From: CAYPHY01 sp964410625
GTDB lineage: Bacteria > Chloroflexota > Anaerolineae > Promineifilales > Promineifilaceae
NCBI GenBank assembly: GCA_964410625.1
Contig: CAYPHY010000010.1
Coordinates: forward strand, 80,471 to 144,470
Direction: 5' to 3'
DNA: 64,000 bases
The notes beneath the pieces are model-generated. The model did no database searches and was not told the origin of the DNA. It was given only the letters and a program-made list of their open reading frames with translations. Below, piece by piece: positions 16,462 to 25,234 of the stretch; within the stretch, counting starts at the first letter, position 1; each line of letters begins with the position of its first letter. Both the position numbers and the translations under genes were made by a program.

Positions 16462-17094
16462 TTATTGACGGACAAAGGTGCCGTTAATGAGTGGATCGGT
16501 GCAGGGAAAGGGGAGGTCAATCCGCGCCTGGGCGGTCATCGTGCGGCCGTCGGTTGCTGCCTCGGCCGCCAGATTTAAGGTGATCGCCATACCCTGGACT
16601 TCAAAGGTCGCGGCGGCGTTGAGGCGATTGGGATTTGCAGGCTCGGTCTGACCATTGGCTTGCTGGGTGAGTGCCGGGACAGCCTGTGCGCCACAAACGC
16701 CGCCATCCAACGACAAACCCTCGGCAATGTGGATGTTGCCGCTGACGGCCGTGCTATTTTGCGTCAACTCCAATGTCACCGGAGCGGTACTGTTATCGCT
16801 GCTCGATAGCGTACCGGCAAACGTGCCGTCAAAAGGTGCAGAGGGAGCGGGTAGATCAGCAGCCGGTGGCGCGACCGGATCTATAGTCGGTTGAGGCGGA
16901 GGGATAACCAGATTGCCATCTCCACTTGCCAGTGTGGGGGTTGGCAAGTGGCCGAAATTGGAATCAACGGGAGCCGGAGGTAGCGAGGAACCCGAATTGG
17001 TAATAGCAAACCAGCCGTAAGCCAGCAGCCCTACCGCACCACAGATGACAGTTAATGCCAGAATAGCAACGAGAATAATGAGTAGGTATTTCAT
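16462..17094 (-). CDS. Membrane-anchored protein of unknown function
   Basis: This 210-aa protein has one N-terminal membrane helix (LLIILVAILALTVICGAVGL), then a Pro-rich linker (about residues 38-85). A globular beta-rich domain follows, starting FDGTFAGTLSSSDNSTAPVT and ending TDPLINGTFVRQ, with one Cys pair (C133-like and C199-like positions). The layout suggests an exported domain held at the membrane. I recognise no family. It stands alone between a LysM gene and moaA, with an assembly gap upstream. Confidence 0.75.
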   Translation of the reverse strand: MKYLLIILVAILALTVICGAVGLLAYGWFAITNSGSSLPPAPVDSNFGHLPTPTLASGDGNLVIPPPQPTIDPVAPPAADLPAPSAPFDGTFAGTLSSSDNSTAPVTLELTQNSTAVSGNIHIAEGLSLDGGVCGAQAVPALTQQANGQTEPANPNRLNAAATFEVQGMAITLNLAAEAATDGRTMTAQARIDLPFPCTDPLINGTFVRQ

Positions 17095-17141
17095 ATTGCT
17101 TCGACGAAATTATCCGCCGATTGGTTCCCCAGTCTAGTATC

Positions 17142-17158
17142 ACGGGTTGCCAACCCGT
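17142..17158 (-). repeat. Dispersed hairpin element beside the second gap
   Basis: ACGGGTT-GCC-AACCCGT is a perfect 7-bp stem with the same GCC loop as the element at 14247 but different arms. The right side continues AAGCTTCCGG. It lies 18 nt from the N run. Confidence 0.65.
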
Positions 17159-17175
17159 AAGCTTCCGGTTTAGCA

Positions 17176-17275
17176 NNNNNNNNNNNNNNNNNNNNNNNNN
17201 NNNNNNNNNNNNNNNNNNNNNNNNNNNNNNNNNNNNNNNNNNNNNNNNNNNNNNNNNNNNNNNNNNNNNNNNNNN
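17176..17275. other. Assembly gap (100 N)
   Basis: There are exactly 100 N, so the true length is unknown. It lies between the hairpin element at 17142 and the end of moaA. Confidence 0.95.
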
Positions 17276-17277
17276 CT

Positions 17278-18258
17278 CTACCCACCAATCTCTGACATCA
17301 CCCGATTCAGGGGAATGACATTTTTGCTCAGCCCATGTCCCCAGGGCTTGAGCCAGATGCCGTCGGTGATCAGTTGTTTCAATTCGTCGTCGCTGGCCCC
17401 ACCTCGCAAGGGAGTCATCAAATCCACTTCCTTCTCGCGCAACAGGCAGAGGCGCAAACGGCCGTCGGCCGTCAGCCGCGCCCGGTTACAACTGGCGCAG
17501 AAGGGTTGCGTCACCGAGCTGATAAAGCCTACCGTTCCTAGCGAACCTTCCAGGCGGAACAGGCGGGCTTCACCGTCCAGGCGGCCGTCATCCACCGGCA
17601 CTAACGGCCCCAACGCCTCGCTGATCGTTTCCCGTAGCTCCTCTTCGCTGACGATACCGGCAAGCTGGAAGTCAGCCACATCGCCAAAGGGCATCATCTC
17701 GATGAAGCGCACCTGCCAGGGATGGGTGAAGGTCAACTGTGCCAACTCCACCGCATCTTCCTTATCATTGTAGTTACGGACAACAACGGAATTGAGCTTG
17801 ATTTGCAGTCCGGCCGCTTCCGCCTCGCGGATACCGGCCCAGACATCATCCACCTTCCCCCAGCGAGTGAGCTTGCGAAACTTTTCAGGGTGTAGGGTGT
17901 CTACGCTGATGTTCACCCGTTGCAGACCTGCTTCGGCCAGCGGCTTCGCGAGCCGGTCTAGCAAGAGGCCATTGGTGGTCATCGCCACCGCCTCCACACC
18001 GGAGGTCTTGGCGATATGGCGCACAATCTCGACCACATTCGCCCGTACAGTCGGCTCGCCGCCGGTCAGCCGGAACTTGCGGAAGCCCAGGTCGGCAAAG
18101 ATGTCTACCAGGCGGAAGATTTCATCGTCTTGCAGCAATTCGTGCCGCGGCCGAAAGACCATATCCTCCGGCATACAGTAAACACAGCGTAAATTGCACT
18201 TGTCGGTCAGGGAGATGCGAAGATAATTGATGTTGCGGCCGAAGCGGTCAAATGACAT
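17278..18258 (-). CDS. moaA: GTP 3',8-cyclase MoaA
   Basis: MoaA is the radical SAM enzyme that starts molybdenum cofactor synthesis. The first cluster motif is in LTDKCNLRCVYCMPEDM (CxxxCxxC). The C-terminal cluster Cys are in QPFCASCNRARLTADGRLRL and CLL further on. FRLTGGEPTVR and MTTNGLLLDRLAKPL are also conserved. The chosen start MSFDRFGRNINYLRISLTDK gives 326 aa, the usual size. Upstream codons (MGHPMYGTPIWDNHH) come from a CCCATAT-rich palindromic leader and are unlikely to be translated. The C-terminal GG dipeptide needed for MoaA function is present (SEIGG). No other molybdopterin genes are in the window. Confidence 0.96.
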   Translation of the reverse strand: MSFDRFGRNINYLRISLTDKCNLRCVYCMPEDMVFRPRHELLQDDEIFRLVDIFADLGFRKFRLTGGEPTVRANVVEIVRHIAKTSGVEAVAMTTNGLLLDRLAKPLAEAGLQRVNISVDTLHPEKFRKLTRWGKVDDVWAGIREAEAAGLQIKLNSVVVRNYNDKEDAVELAQLTFTHPWQVRFIEMMPFGDVADFQLAGIVSEEELRETISEALGPLVPVDDGRLDGEARLFRLEGSLGTVGFISSVTQPFCASCNRARLTADGRLRLCLLREKEVDLMTPLRGGASDDELKQLITDGIWLKPWGHGLSKNVIPLNRVMSEIGG

Positions 18259-18732
18259 GGAGTTACTTACCTTATAGGATACATGGTGGTTGTCCCATAT
18301 GGGGGTCCCATACATGGGGTGCCCCATATAGGTTGCCCAGATGAACGATCTGGCAATAGGCAGCAGTTGCCCGTACCAGTAAATCTAGCCAATAACCCCC
18401 GGCTTGTCAATGAATTTTTATCAACTTTTTCTTTTTAATTCCCCAATCTCCAATCTCTAATCTCCCAGTCTCCCAGTCTCAGAGATTAGGAGACTGAGAG
18501 ACTGCTAAGCGTAGGCTAATCGTTTTCTTCGCAGCGGAAACGAAATAGAGCTTAAAGCGTCTATACAGTTATAATGCAAGTGTGGTGAAGGCCACAGAGT
18601 GGGCCGTCACCTTCAGATATACTTAAAGAAAAAATTGGTAACTTTCACCGTGGAGACACAAAGTTTGTCGAAAGCTTCTTCGTGGCTTTGAGCCTTTATG
18701 GTTATGTTATTGTATTTACTAGGAAGTCGAAC
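18259..18732. repeat. Repeat-rich intergenic region between moaA and the LCP gene
   Basis: No gene is seen. 18293-18335 has nested CCATATGG and ATGGGG/CCCCAT palindromes in the moaA leader. 18440-18512 is an array of degenerate AATCTC/CAGTCTCC 7-8 nt units that turns into its own inverse complement (AGATTAGGAGACTGAG), giving a foldback. A TATAAT at 18570 is a possible -10. 18645-18685 holds an imperfect inverted repeat (CACCGTGGAGACACAAAG / CTTCGTGGCTTTG) of a type common in bacterial intergenic regions. Confidence 0.75.
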
Positions 18733-19806
18733 GTGCGTAATTCACAACAATCTATCTTACCAGGCTGGCTCAGCTTCATGTTGTCGGCCGCCTTTATCTT
18801 TGCCGCGATCGCCGTCATCGCCTTTGCCTATCTGACGGTGCAGCATCTATGGAATCAGTCTATTAATCCTGTTGAAGCGGCGGCCGATGAAATATTGGAT
18901 GTCTTACCCGATGATCCGCAAGAGCCTGCTCCCGCGCCGACGATTGATCTCGGTGGTGTAGGAGGAGCATTGCCCACGCCGACATTGGAACCACCGCGTT
19001 GGCAAGGGGATGATCGGATCAATATCCTGCTGATGGGTATTGACCGGCGGCCGGGCGAAGCATTTATCTCCCGCACCGACTCCATGATGGTCATCTCCGT
19101 CAATCCAGCCAAAAATACAATTTCCGTCTTGTCCATCCCTCGCGACCTCTATGTTCAAATCCCCGGTCGCGGCCAGGAGCGCATTAACACCGCGCTTGTC
19201 TATGGCTCGCGGGACGGTGACTATCTGAACGGCGCGGCGTTGGCCATGGAAACCGTCTCCTACAACCTCAATATCCCCATAGACCACTTTGTCATGGTGG
19301 ACTTTGGGGCGTTCGTTCGCATTATTGATATTTTGGGTGGCATTGACATCGAAGTCCCCTATAACATCAGCGATCCCGAATATCCAGATATGAACTATGG
19401 CTATGATCCCTTCTATCTTTCGGCCGGTTTGCAGCATCTGGATGGGACAACGGCCTTGAAATATGCGCGTACTCGCCACCAGGACAGCGACTTTCATCGC
19501 GCTTCACGGCAGCAACAGGTGCTGATGGCCGTGCGCCGCAAAGCGTTAAGTCTCGGTTTTACCGACCTGGTGCGCCGCGCTCCTGATCTGTATAACCAGA
19601 TTCAAGAAGGTATCCGCACCGACCTCGGCCTGGATGATATGGTGCGGCTGGCCTGGACGGTGAACGACATTCCCCAGGAGAATATTCGCAGCGCGGTGTT
19701 GGATAGTAATTATGTGACCAGCTATCGTGCGCCGAATGGTGCCTCTGTCCTCCTGCTGCGTCCCGAGGCCGCCACTCCGTTAATCAACAGCCTCTTTTTC
19801 GATTAG
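18733..19806 (+). CDS. LytR-CpsA-Psr (LCP) family protein
   Basis: LCP enzymes attach undecaprenyl-linked polymers such as teichoic acids or capsule to peptidoglycan. The 357-aa protein has one N-terminal membrane helix and the extracellular LCP domain: INILLMGIDRRPGEAFISRT, DSMMVISVNPAKNTISVLSI, PRDLYVQIPGRGQERINTAL, VDFGAFVRIIDILGGIDIEV and ALKYARTRHQDSDFHRASRQ, with the conserved Asp and Arg residues. The GTG at 18733 is preceded by AGGA (8 nt). An earlier GTG at 18682 lies in an intergenic repeat and is disfavoured. It fits with the glycan locus at 23.8-43 kb. Confidence 0.92.
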   Translation: MRNSQQSILPGWLSFMLSAAFIFAAIAVIAFAYLTVQHLWNQSINPVEAAADEILDVLPDDPQEPAPAPTIDLGGVGGALPTPTLEPPRWQGDDRINILLMGIDRRPGEAFISRTDSMMVISVNPAKNTISVLSIPRDLYVQIPGRGQERINTALVYGSRDGDYLNGAALAMETVSYNLNIPIDHFVMVDFGAFVRIIDILGGIDIEVPYNISDPEYPDMNYGYDPFYLSAGLQHLDGTTALKYARTRHQDSDFHRASRQQQVLMAVRRKALSLGFTDLVRRAPDLYNQIQEGIRTDLGLDDMVRLAWTVNDIPQENIRSAVLDSNYVTSYRAPNGASVLLLRPEAATPLINSLFFD

Positions 19807-19821
19807 CATTAGTCAATACAT

Positions 19822-19873
19822 CAATAACCAATACAGCAGTATACTATTTGGTATACTGCTGTATTGGTTATTG
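19822..19873. repeat. Perfect 23-bp inverted repeat before the homocysteine methyltransferase gene
   Basis: CAATAACCAATACAGCAGTA (19822-19841, continuing TAC to 19844) pairs without mismatch with 19851-19873, leaving a 6-nt loop TATTTG. It lies 16 nt after the LCP stop and ends 13 nt before the next ATG. There is no T tract. It could be a terminator for the LCP gene, an operator, or a small palindromic element. An RNA hairpin here would be close to the downstream ribosome site. Confidence 0.7.
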
Positions 19874-19886
19874 GTATAGTTAAATT

Positions 19887-21776
19887 ATGAACCGTTTGCA
19901 ATTTAAAGAACGCTTGCAACAGGCGCCGTTGTTGCTGGATGGGGCGTTTGGGACTGTGTTGCATAGTCGTGGTATCGTTGCTGATCAATCCTTTGACGAA
20001 ATCAACCGTAAAGACCCCGCCCTGGTGGCCGATATCCATCGCGCCTACATTGACGCCGGGGCCGACATCATTGAGACCAACACCTTTGGCGCGAATCGCT
20101 TCAAATTAGCCGAGTTTGGTCTGCAAAATGCGGTGGCGGCGATCAACCGGGCGGCCGTCTCCATCGCCCGCCGTGTGATCAGCGGCTCCTTCAAGGAAGT
20201 GCTGCTCGCCGGTTCGGTTGGGCCGTTGGGGGCGCGTCTGGCCCCGTTGGGACGAGTCACGGCCGCCGAAGCAGAAGAGGCCTTTGCCGAACAAATCGCT
20301 GCCTTGGTTGGTGTTGGCACGCTATCTGATGAAACGGCCGGGGTAGACTTGCTGATCATCGAAACGATGTCGGATGTGAAGGAGGTGGAAGCGGCCGTTG
20401 CCGCCGCCCGCCGTGTTGCCCCCGACATCGCCATCATTGCCCAAATGACCTTCACCCGTGACGACAAGACACTGCTCGGCTATACACCCGATACAGTCGC
20501 TGAGCATTTGGCACGGCTGGATGTGGATGCGATTGGCGTGAACTGTGGCGGTGGCCCGTCGCAAGTGTTGCGTCTAGTCTCGATCATGAAGCAGATCGCG
20601 CCACAGATGCCGCTTTCGGCCGCGCCCAACGCCGGATGGCCGGAGCAACTGGCTGGCGGCCGAGTCCTCTATCCCGCCACCCCCGACTACTTTGGTGAGT
20701 ATGCCCGCGCTTTTGTTGAGGCTGGAATCCAGCTTATCGGTGGTTGTTGTGGCACAACGGCCGCCCACATCCAGGCCATGCGCCACGCCCTGGACACCCC
20801 TGGTGAAAGCCGCTACGCGGCGCCGGAGGTGAGGATCATCCAGCGAGCGGAGAACAAAGTGGCGGCGCTGGACCAGCCGACTCAACTGGCTTGCTATCTC
20901 CAAGAGCGCAAACTGGTTGTCACCGTGGAGATGAGTCCGCCGAAGGGGGTTCGGCCGCAACGTCTGCTGGCCGGGGCGCAAATGCTGCGCGATGCCGGGG
21001 CCAACTTCCTCAACATCGCCGATAGCCCACTGGCGCGGATGCGGATGAGTGCCTGGGCGGCCGCCTATCTGGTGCAGCAAGATATTGGCCTGGAAACGAT
21101 CCTCCACTTCCCGACGCGCGGCCGGAACCTGCTGCGTATTCAGGGCGACATCCTCGCCGCCTATGCAATGGGTGTGCGCAACCTCTTTGTGACCATGGGC
21201 GATCCGGCGCGGATTGGCGACTATCCCGAAGCATCCGACACCTCCGACATCATGCCTACCGGCCTTTTGCAATTGATCAAGGAGCGTTTTAATGCCGGAC
21301 TAGACAAGGCCGGTCAATCTATTGACCAGCCGACCAACTTTGTCGTCGGTTGCGCCCTCAGCCTTACCCCTTCGGATATAGACAAGGAGATCAAACTGCT
21401 ACGCAAGAAGGTGAAGAGCGGGGCGGACTTTGCCTTGACCCAACCGGTGTTTGATGCGGAAGCGGCCGTCGCCTTCATCCGCGAATACGAGTCCCGCTAT
21501 GGTGAGCCACCGCCGCCGATCCTTGCCGGGATCAAGCCCCTATACAACAGCCGCAACGCCGAGTTCCTGCACAATGAAGTACCGGGGATGTTCATCCCTC
21601 AAGGGCAACGGGAACGGATGCGGCAGACGGCTAATCCCCAGGTGGAAGGGGTGGAGATCGCCCGCGAGATCATCCAGGCATTACGGCCGCATGTCAGCGG
21701 CTTTTACCTGATGCCCGCTTTCAACCGTTATGACCTGGCGGCCGATGTGCTAGACGTGTTACAAGAGGATAAATAG
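19887..21776 (+). CDS. Bifunctional homocysteine S-methyltransferase / methylenetetrahydrofolate reductase
   Basis: This 629-aa fusion resembles Bacillus YitJ. Residues 1-300 are a Zn-dependent homocysteine methyltransferase: LLLDGAFGTVLHSRG, DIIETNTFGANRFKL, and zinc-ligand cysteines in AIGVNCGGGPSQV (C220) and LIGGCCGTTAAHI (C287, C288). Residues about 335-629 are MTHFR-like: VVTVEMSPPKGVRPQRLLAG, LETILHFPTRGRNLLRIQGD, VTMGDPARIGDYPEAS and SGADFALTQPVFDAEAAVAF. The pair would make methyl-THF and use it to make methionine. A perfect hairpin (19822-19873) lies in its leader. A GMC-type oxidoreductase starts 19 nt downstream. Confidence 0.93.
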   Translation: MNRLQFKERLQQAPLLLDGAFGTVLHSRGIVADQSFDEINRKDPALVADIHRAYIDAGADIIETNTFGANRFKLAEFGLQNAVAAINRAAVSIARRVISGSFKEVLLAGSVGPLGARLAPLGRVTAAEAEEAFAEQIAALVGVGTLSDETAGVDLLIIETMSDVKEVEAAVAAARRVAPDIAIIAQMTFTRDDKTLLGYTPDTVAEHLARLDVDAIGVNCGGGPSQVLRLVSIMKQIAPQMPLSAAPNAGWPEQLAGGRVLYPATPDYFGEYARAFVEAGIQLIGGCCGTTAAHIQAMRHALDTPGESRYAAPEVRIIQRAENKVAALDQPTQLACYLQERKLVVTVEMSPPKGVRPQRLLAGAQMLRDAGANFLNIADSPLARMRMSAWAAAYLVQQDIGLETILHFPTRGRNLLRIQGDILAAYAMGVRNLFVTMGDPARIGDYPEASDTSDIMPTGLLQLIKERFNAGLDKAGQSIDQPTNFVVGCALSLTPSDIDKEIKLLRKKVKSGADFALTQPVFDAEAAVAFIREYESRYGEPPPPILAGIKPLYNSRNAEFLHNEVPGMFIPQGQRERMRQTANPQVEGVEIAREIIQALRPHVSGFYLMPAFNRYDLAADVLDVLQEDK

Positions 21777-21795
21777 GATTCGTTAAAGGGCGGTT

Positions 21796-23124
21796 GTGCT
21801 GACTAAACAGACTGATGTAGTGATTGTCGGTTCTGGCCCTGGCGGGGCGACGTTGGCTCGCGCTCTGGCGCAATCGAGGGCGGGTCTGGGCGTCACCTTG
21901 CTCGAACGCGGCCGTGACTGGCGGCAACACCCCCTCTACGGCACTTACCCCGGCGCGATGCTCTATACCGATCAGGCGTCGCTGCTCTTCACCTCCGAAG
22001 GATTGAATATCATCCGCCCGCTGATGCTCGGTGGCGCAACGAGTATGTATTGTGGCTGTGCTGCGCGGCCGCTGCCCTGGTGGCGCGAGCGGTACGGGAT
22101 TGATCTGGATGGTTATGCGGCCGCGGCGGCCGAAGAACTGTGTGTCGCGCCATTGCCCCCTCAATTACGCGGCATGGCTTCCACGCGCATCGCCGAAGCG
22201 GGTGGAGAGTTAGGCATGGCTTGGCATCCGCAAGACAAGTTCATGCAGCCTGAACGCGGGTCGGACTTTGATTGTGGGGCGCATTGTATGTTGGGTTGCC
22301 GCTGTGGGGCGAAGTGGAGCGCGGCCGAATTTGTGGACCAGGCCGTGGCCGAGGGGTGTGATCTGTGGACAAACGCGCGGGTGGAGCGCGTTTTGGTGGA
22401 GGATGGTGTGGCGACCGGTGTGGTCGGCCGCGTGGGGCGGCGGCCGTTTACCATCCATGCCAACACCGTCGTCCTGGCGGCCGGGGGCATTGGCACACCA
22501 CGTATCTTGCAACAGACCGGCCTACGAGGGGCAGGGCAGGGGATGGTGATGGACACCACAATGATGGTCTATGGTCATGCCCCCTTCAAAGGCAACGGCC
22601 AGGAACCGCCCATGACCTGGAGCTATGCCGACGATGAACTAGGTGTGCTCTATTCGACCCTGATCGATCCCTGGTTGCTTTACCCCTTGATCATGGCCAC
22701 CAAAGGCCCGGCCTACCCGCTGACCTGGCATCGCTGGGGGCATACGTTGGGGGTGATGATTAAGCTCAAAGATGAAATTAGCGGTGGCGTGGGTGTGGGG
22801 GGCGACGGCCGCATCCACAAAGGGGTGACGGCCGCTGACCGCCAACGCTTCAACCAGGCCGAAGCTGTCGCCGGGGCCATCCTACGCCGTGCCGGTTGTG
22901 ACCCCGAAACAATCTTCACCACTCCCCTGCGCGGCACGCATCCCTCTGGAACGGTGCGTATTGGCGAAATGCTGTCAACTGACCTGGAGACGGAAATCCC
23001 TAATCTTTATGTCTGTGATGCGAGTGTGTTTCCAGAGGCATTGGCGCGGCCGACCGTTCTAACTATCATTGCGCTCGCCTGCCGCCTGGCCGAGCATTTG
23101 TTAGCTCTCGAAGTAGATAGTTGA
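21796..23124 (+). CDS. GMC-like FAD-dependent oxidoreductase
   Basis: This 442-aa flavoprotein has the N-terminal dinucleotide motif DVVIVGSGPGGATLARALAQ and the C-terminal GMC signature GTHPSGTVRIGEMLSTD followed by LYVCDASVFPEALARPTVLT. A Cys cluster in the middle (DCGAHCMLGCRCGAKWSAAE) matches the Cys-rich segment of the short GMC alcohol or sterol dehydrogenase-like subgroup. The substrate is unknown. The start is GTG with AAAGGG 5 nt upstream. It is probably cotranscribed with the methionine gene, although no functional link is obvious. It meets the YgiT gene tail to tail with 2 nt between the stops. Confidence 0.85.
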   Translation: MLTKQTDVVIVGSGPGGATLARALAQSRAGLGVTLLERGRDWRQHPLYGTYPGAMLYTDQASLLFTSEGLNIIRPLMLGGATSMYCGCAARPLPWWRERYGIDLDGYAAAAAEELCVAPLPPQLRGMASTRIAEAGGELGMAWHPQDKFMQPERGSDFDCGAHCMLGCRCGAKWSAAEFVDQAVAEGCDLWTNARVERVLVEDGVATGVVGRVGRRPFTIHANTVVLAAGGIGTPRILQQTGLRGAGQGMVMDTTMMVYGHAPFKGNGQEPPMTWSYADDELGVLYSTLIDPWLLYPLIMATKGPAYPLTWHRWGHTLGVMIKLKDEISGGVGVGGDGRIHKGVTAADRQRFNQAEAVAGAILRRAGCDPETIFTTPLRGTHPSGTVRIGEMLSTDLETEIPNLYVCDASVFPEALARPTVLTIIALACRLAEHLLALEVDS

Positions 23125-23126
23125 AC

Positions 23127-23348
23127 TCAAGCAAGTAAAGTAATAGATGCGAGTTCTTTCCGTTGAGTGTCAAGAACACGGATCATTTTTTGAACTAAGT
23201 GGACTGCCTCTTCTGTAAATAACGGCTCATGGCATTGTTCACAGATAAGAACCGGCACATCGTCAATAATGAGATGATACCCATTGCGGTTCACTGTATA
23301 GCTGGTTTTTCCAGTGACTAATTTGCCCTGACAATATGGACATTCCAT
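23127..23348 (-). CDS. YgiT-type zinc-finger protein (antitoxin-like)
   Basis: This 73-aa protein has two CxxC pairs (ECPYCQGKLV and LICEQCHEPLFTEE) that bind one zinc, as in the MqsA/YgiT N-terminal domain, plus a short C-terminal helix. It lacks the DNA-binding half of MqsA. The start is the ATG of MECPYCQGK, preceded by CGGAGC. A longer frame upstream overlaps the partner gene. It follows a DUF4258 gene by 22 nt, the standard arrangement of a small toxin-antitoxin-like pair in which the zinc-finger protein is the presumed antitoxin. Confidence 0.85.
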   Translation of the reverse strand: MECPYCQGKLVTGKTSYTVNRNGYHLIIDDVPVLICEQCHEPLFTEEAVHLVQKMIRVLDTQRKELASITLLA

Positions 23349-23370
23349 AGTATTTATGCTCCGTTTAATG

Positions 23371-23694
23371 CTAACGGCGTTTACGAGTTTTCCAATTGGC
23401 ACCCCATCGTTGTTTTGCAGGTAGATAAACAGTGATAATCGCTAGGTAGTCATCTTTTGGTGAACAAACCACGTGAATGGGACGATTGTTAATACCATTG
23501 CCTAACATGAGGCAACTGTGCCCACGTACATCTTCAGGATAATCTTCGATAATTTCACCATCGAATACAACAGACCTAACTTCCTCCGGTGTAATTAATT
23601 CATCTGGCCCATTCATCTCATACAATGCGTGAGGCAAGTACAAAATTCGTTTTTGTGCCGTGGCACGTATAGCTTGTATGAAAGGGTCAGACAC
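23371..23694 (-). CDS. DUF4258 protein (putative toxin)
   Basis: This 107-aa protein matches DUF4258: LPHALYEMNGPDELITPEEV, DGEIIEDYPEDVRGHSCLML and NRPIHVVCSPKDDYLAIITV. These small alpha/beta proteins resemble the RelE/BrnT fold and are often paired with YgiT zinc-finger proteins, so a toxin role is likely but unproven. The His of LPHALYEM and the late strand ITVYLPAKQRW are the conserved points. Upstream (23695-23790) is AT-rich spacer with no gene. Confidence 0.82.
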   Translation of the reverse strand: MSDPFIQAIRATAQKRILYLPHALYEMNGPDELITPEEVRSVVFDGEIIEDYPEDVRGHSCLMLGNGINNRPIHVVCSPKDDYLAIITVYLPAKQRWGANWKTRKRR

Positions 23695-23790
23695 TCTGTT
23701 TCCCGAAAAATTCTATGTTCAAAGTAACTTATGATGAACAACTTGTTCAGAGTAAGATTATGATAGAATGCAATAGGGGTGTCAAGGTAG

Positions 23791-25197
23791 TTACCGCTCG
23801 TTACTCATCGGCCGTGCCAGATTCGCCGCGAGTATGACAAAGAGCAGAGCCGTTTGCCAGTTCGTACCCAGCCAAAGCGTTGTGTCGAATAGGTTTAGGA
23901 CGATCATTGCCACCCAGGGAGCCAATTGGGAAGGAAGCAGACTATTGTGAGGAATATCGGCCGCTCCCCGCCTCAATCGCCCAAACGGAGCCAATACCAA
24001 CCACAGCCACAGCAAAAGACCGCCAATCCCCAACTCGGCCGCCACCAGCAACGGCACGTTGTGTACCTGGGTAGCGTTCGGATCAATCATCTGTGCCGCC
24101 TCGACAAAGCGGCCGAGGCCCACGCCCCAAATGGGATAGGTCATAATCAACTGCAAAGCGATTTCTGCACTGCCGACTCGTTCACTGATCGAGGTCGCCT
24201 CAATCTCTGAATCGAGATTCAAAAAGCGGCTGAAAGCGAGATCGTAGTAGGCGACAAAAAGCCATAGGAGCGGCAGCACAAGGATGAGGCCAAGTAGGGC
24301 TTTTGGCCCTTGTGGCCCTTGTGGGCGTTGTGGGTGTTGTGGGCGGATGATCGGCCGTGCCGTTTGTTCCTGTCGCTGTTGTTGCCGCCACCAAAGGAAA
24401 CACCAGGTAAGTATACCGGCGGCAAAGGCCAGCCACGCTGCCCGCGAAAAGCTGAGAAAGAGTCCACTGATCCCGATGAGCGAGGCCAGGCTGAAGAATA
24501 GCTGCCTTGGGAGTGACCACTGTGTCCAGCGAACGGCTTGGGGCAGATAAAGCAGTAAGCCGATGCATAGAATCGTCCCCAGGACATTGGGATGGCTGGT
24601 CAACCCATAGCCACGCAGCCAGTTATGTCCGCGTGCCCAAAGCACCGAAGTTCCCTCCACCCCTAAATCGAGGATTGGCTCTCCCAGCCATCCTAGACCA
24701 GCTTCATGCTGTAAATAAAATTGTGCAAGGGCAACGGTGCCCTGGATGAGCAACACGACGCCGATGGCGGCCGTCAGTTGCGGCCGTTCATTCACCACAT
24801 ATAGATACACCGCCCAGGCGACCAGGATCATAGTGAGATAGAAAAGGGCGTTGGCGGCCGACGAGTGGCGTAGGCTGAACATGCCTAAAAGCGACAGACC
24901 GGCAAAAGGGAGCCAAAAGGTGCGTGGCCCCCAATCAAAACGTGATGATTTCGCCGCTCGCCAACGGAGCCATGTTCGGCCGAGCCAGAGCAAGAATAGG
25001 GCAAAGGGTAACAAAGCCATTATCCCTAGTGGCATAACCCCTGTCTGCAACTGATGAAATTGCCAGATAGGAAACCAGCTAAACAGGCCGCTACGCCAAT
25101 TCGGCGTACACATCACCACGGTAAAGAGCAGCGCGAAGCCGATTTGCCCCCAACGGTGCAGGCGCTCCGCCAGTGATCGCGATTTCATCACCGGCAT
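23791..25197 (-). CDS. O-antigen ligase/polymerase-like membrane protein
   Basis: This protein of about 468 aa has 10-12 hydrophobic segments. The Wzy_C/O-antigen ligase signature lies around GLFLSFSRAAWLAFAAGILT, and YPIWGVGLGRFVEAA with TQVHNVPLLVAAELGIGGLL. Such proteins join or polymerise lipid-linked glycans outside the membrane. The start is uncertain: ATG 25197 (MPVMKSRSLAERLHRWG) is chosen. A GTG at 25251 would overlap the glycosyltransferase stop, and longer versions run into that gene. It is the last gene of the glycan locus on the minus strand. Confidence 0.85.
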   Translation of the reverse strand: MPVMKSRSLAERLHRWGQIGFALLFTVVMCTPNWRSGLFSWFPIWQFHQLQTGVMPLGIMALLPFALFLLWLGRTWLRWRAAKSSRFDWGPRTFWLPFAGLSLLGMFSLRHSSAANALFYLTMILVAWAVYLYVVNERPQLTAAIGVVLLIQGTVALAQFYLQHEAGLGWLGEPILDLGVEGTSVLWARGHNWLRGYGLTSHPNVLGTILCIGLLLYLPQAVRWTQWSLPRQLFFSLASLIGISGLFLSFSRAAWLAFAAGILTWCFLWWRQQQRQEQTARPIIRPQHPQRPQGPQGPKALLGLILVLPLLWLFVAYYDLAFSRFLNLDSEIEATSISERVGSAEIALQLIMTYPIWGVGLGRFVEAAQMIDPNATQVHNVPLLVAAELGIGGLLLWLWLVLAPFGRLRRGAADIPHNSLLPSQLAPWVAMIVLNLFDTTLWLGTNWQTALLFVILAANLARPMSNER

Positions 25198-25234
25198 TGC
25201 GCCGTCGGCGGTCGTTAGGGGGTCAGTTGGCTGA

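Noticed and set aside
18293..18335. Molybdenum-cofactor riboswitch before moaA
   Set aside because: The leader has only short CCATATGG and ATGGGG/CCCCAT palindromes and does not show the conserved Moco aptamer elements.
18682..18732. Earlier GTG start for the LCP protein
   Set aside because: It lies within an intergenic inverted repeat and lacks a ribosome site. The GTG at 18733 has AGGA at proper spacing.
20574..21272. Minus-strand frame of about 232 codons opposite the methionine fusion gene
   Set aside because: It is antisense to a conserved bifunctional enzyme and has no domain.
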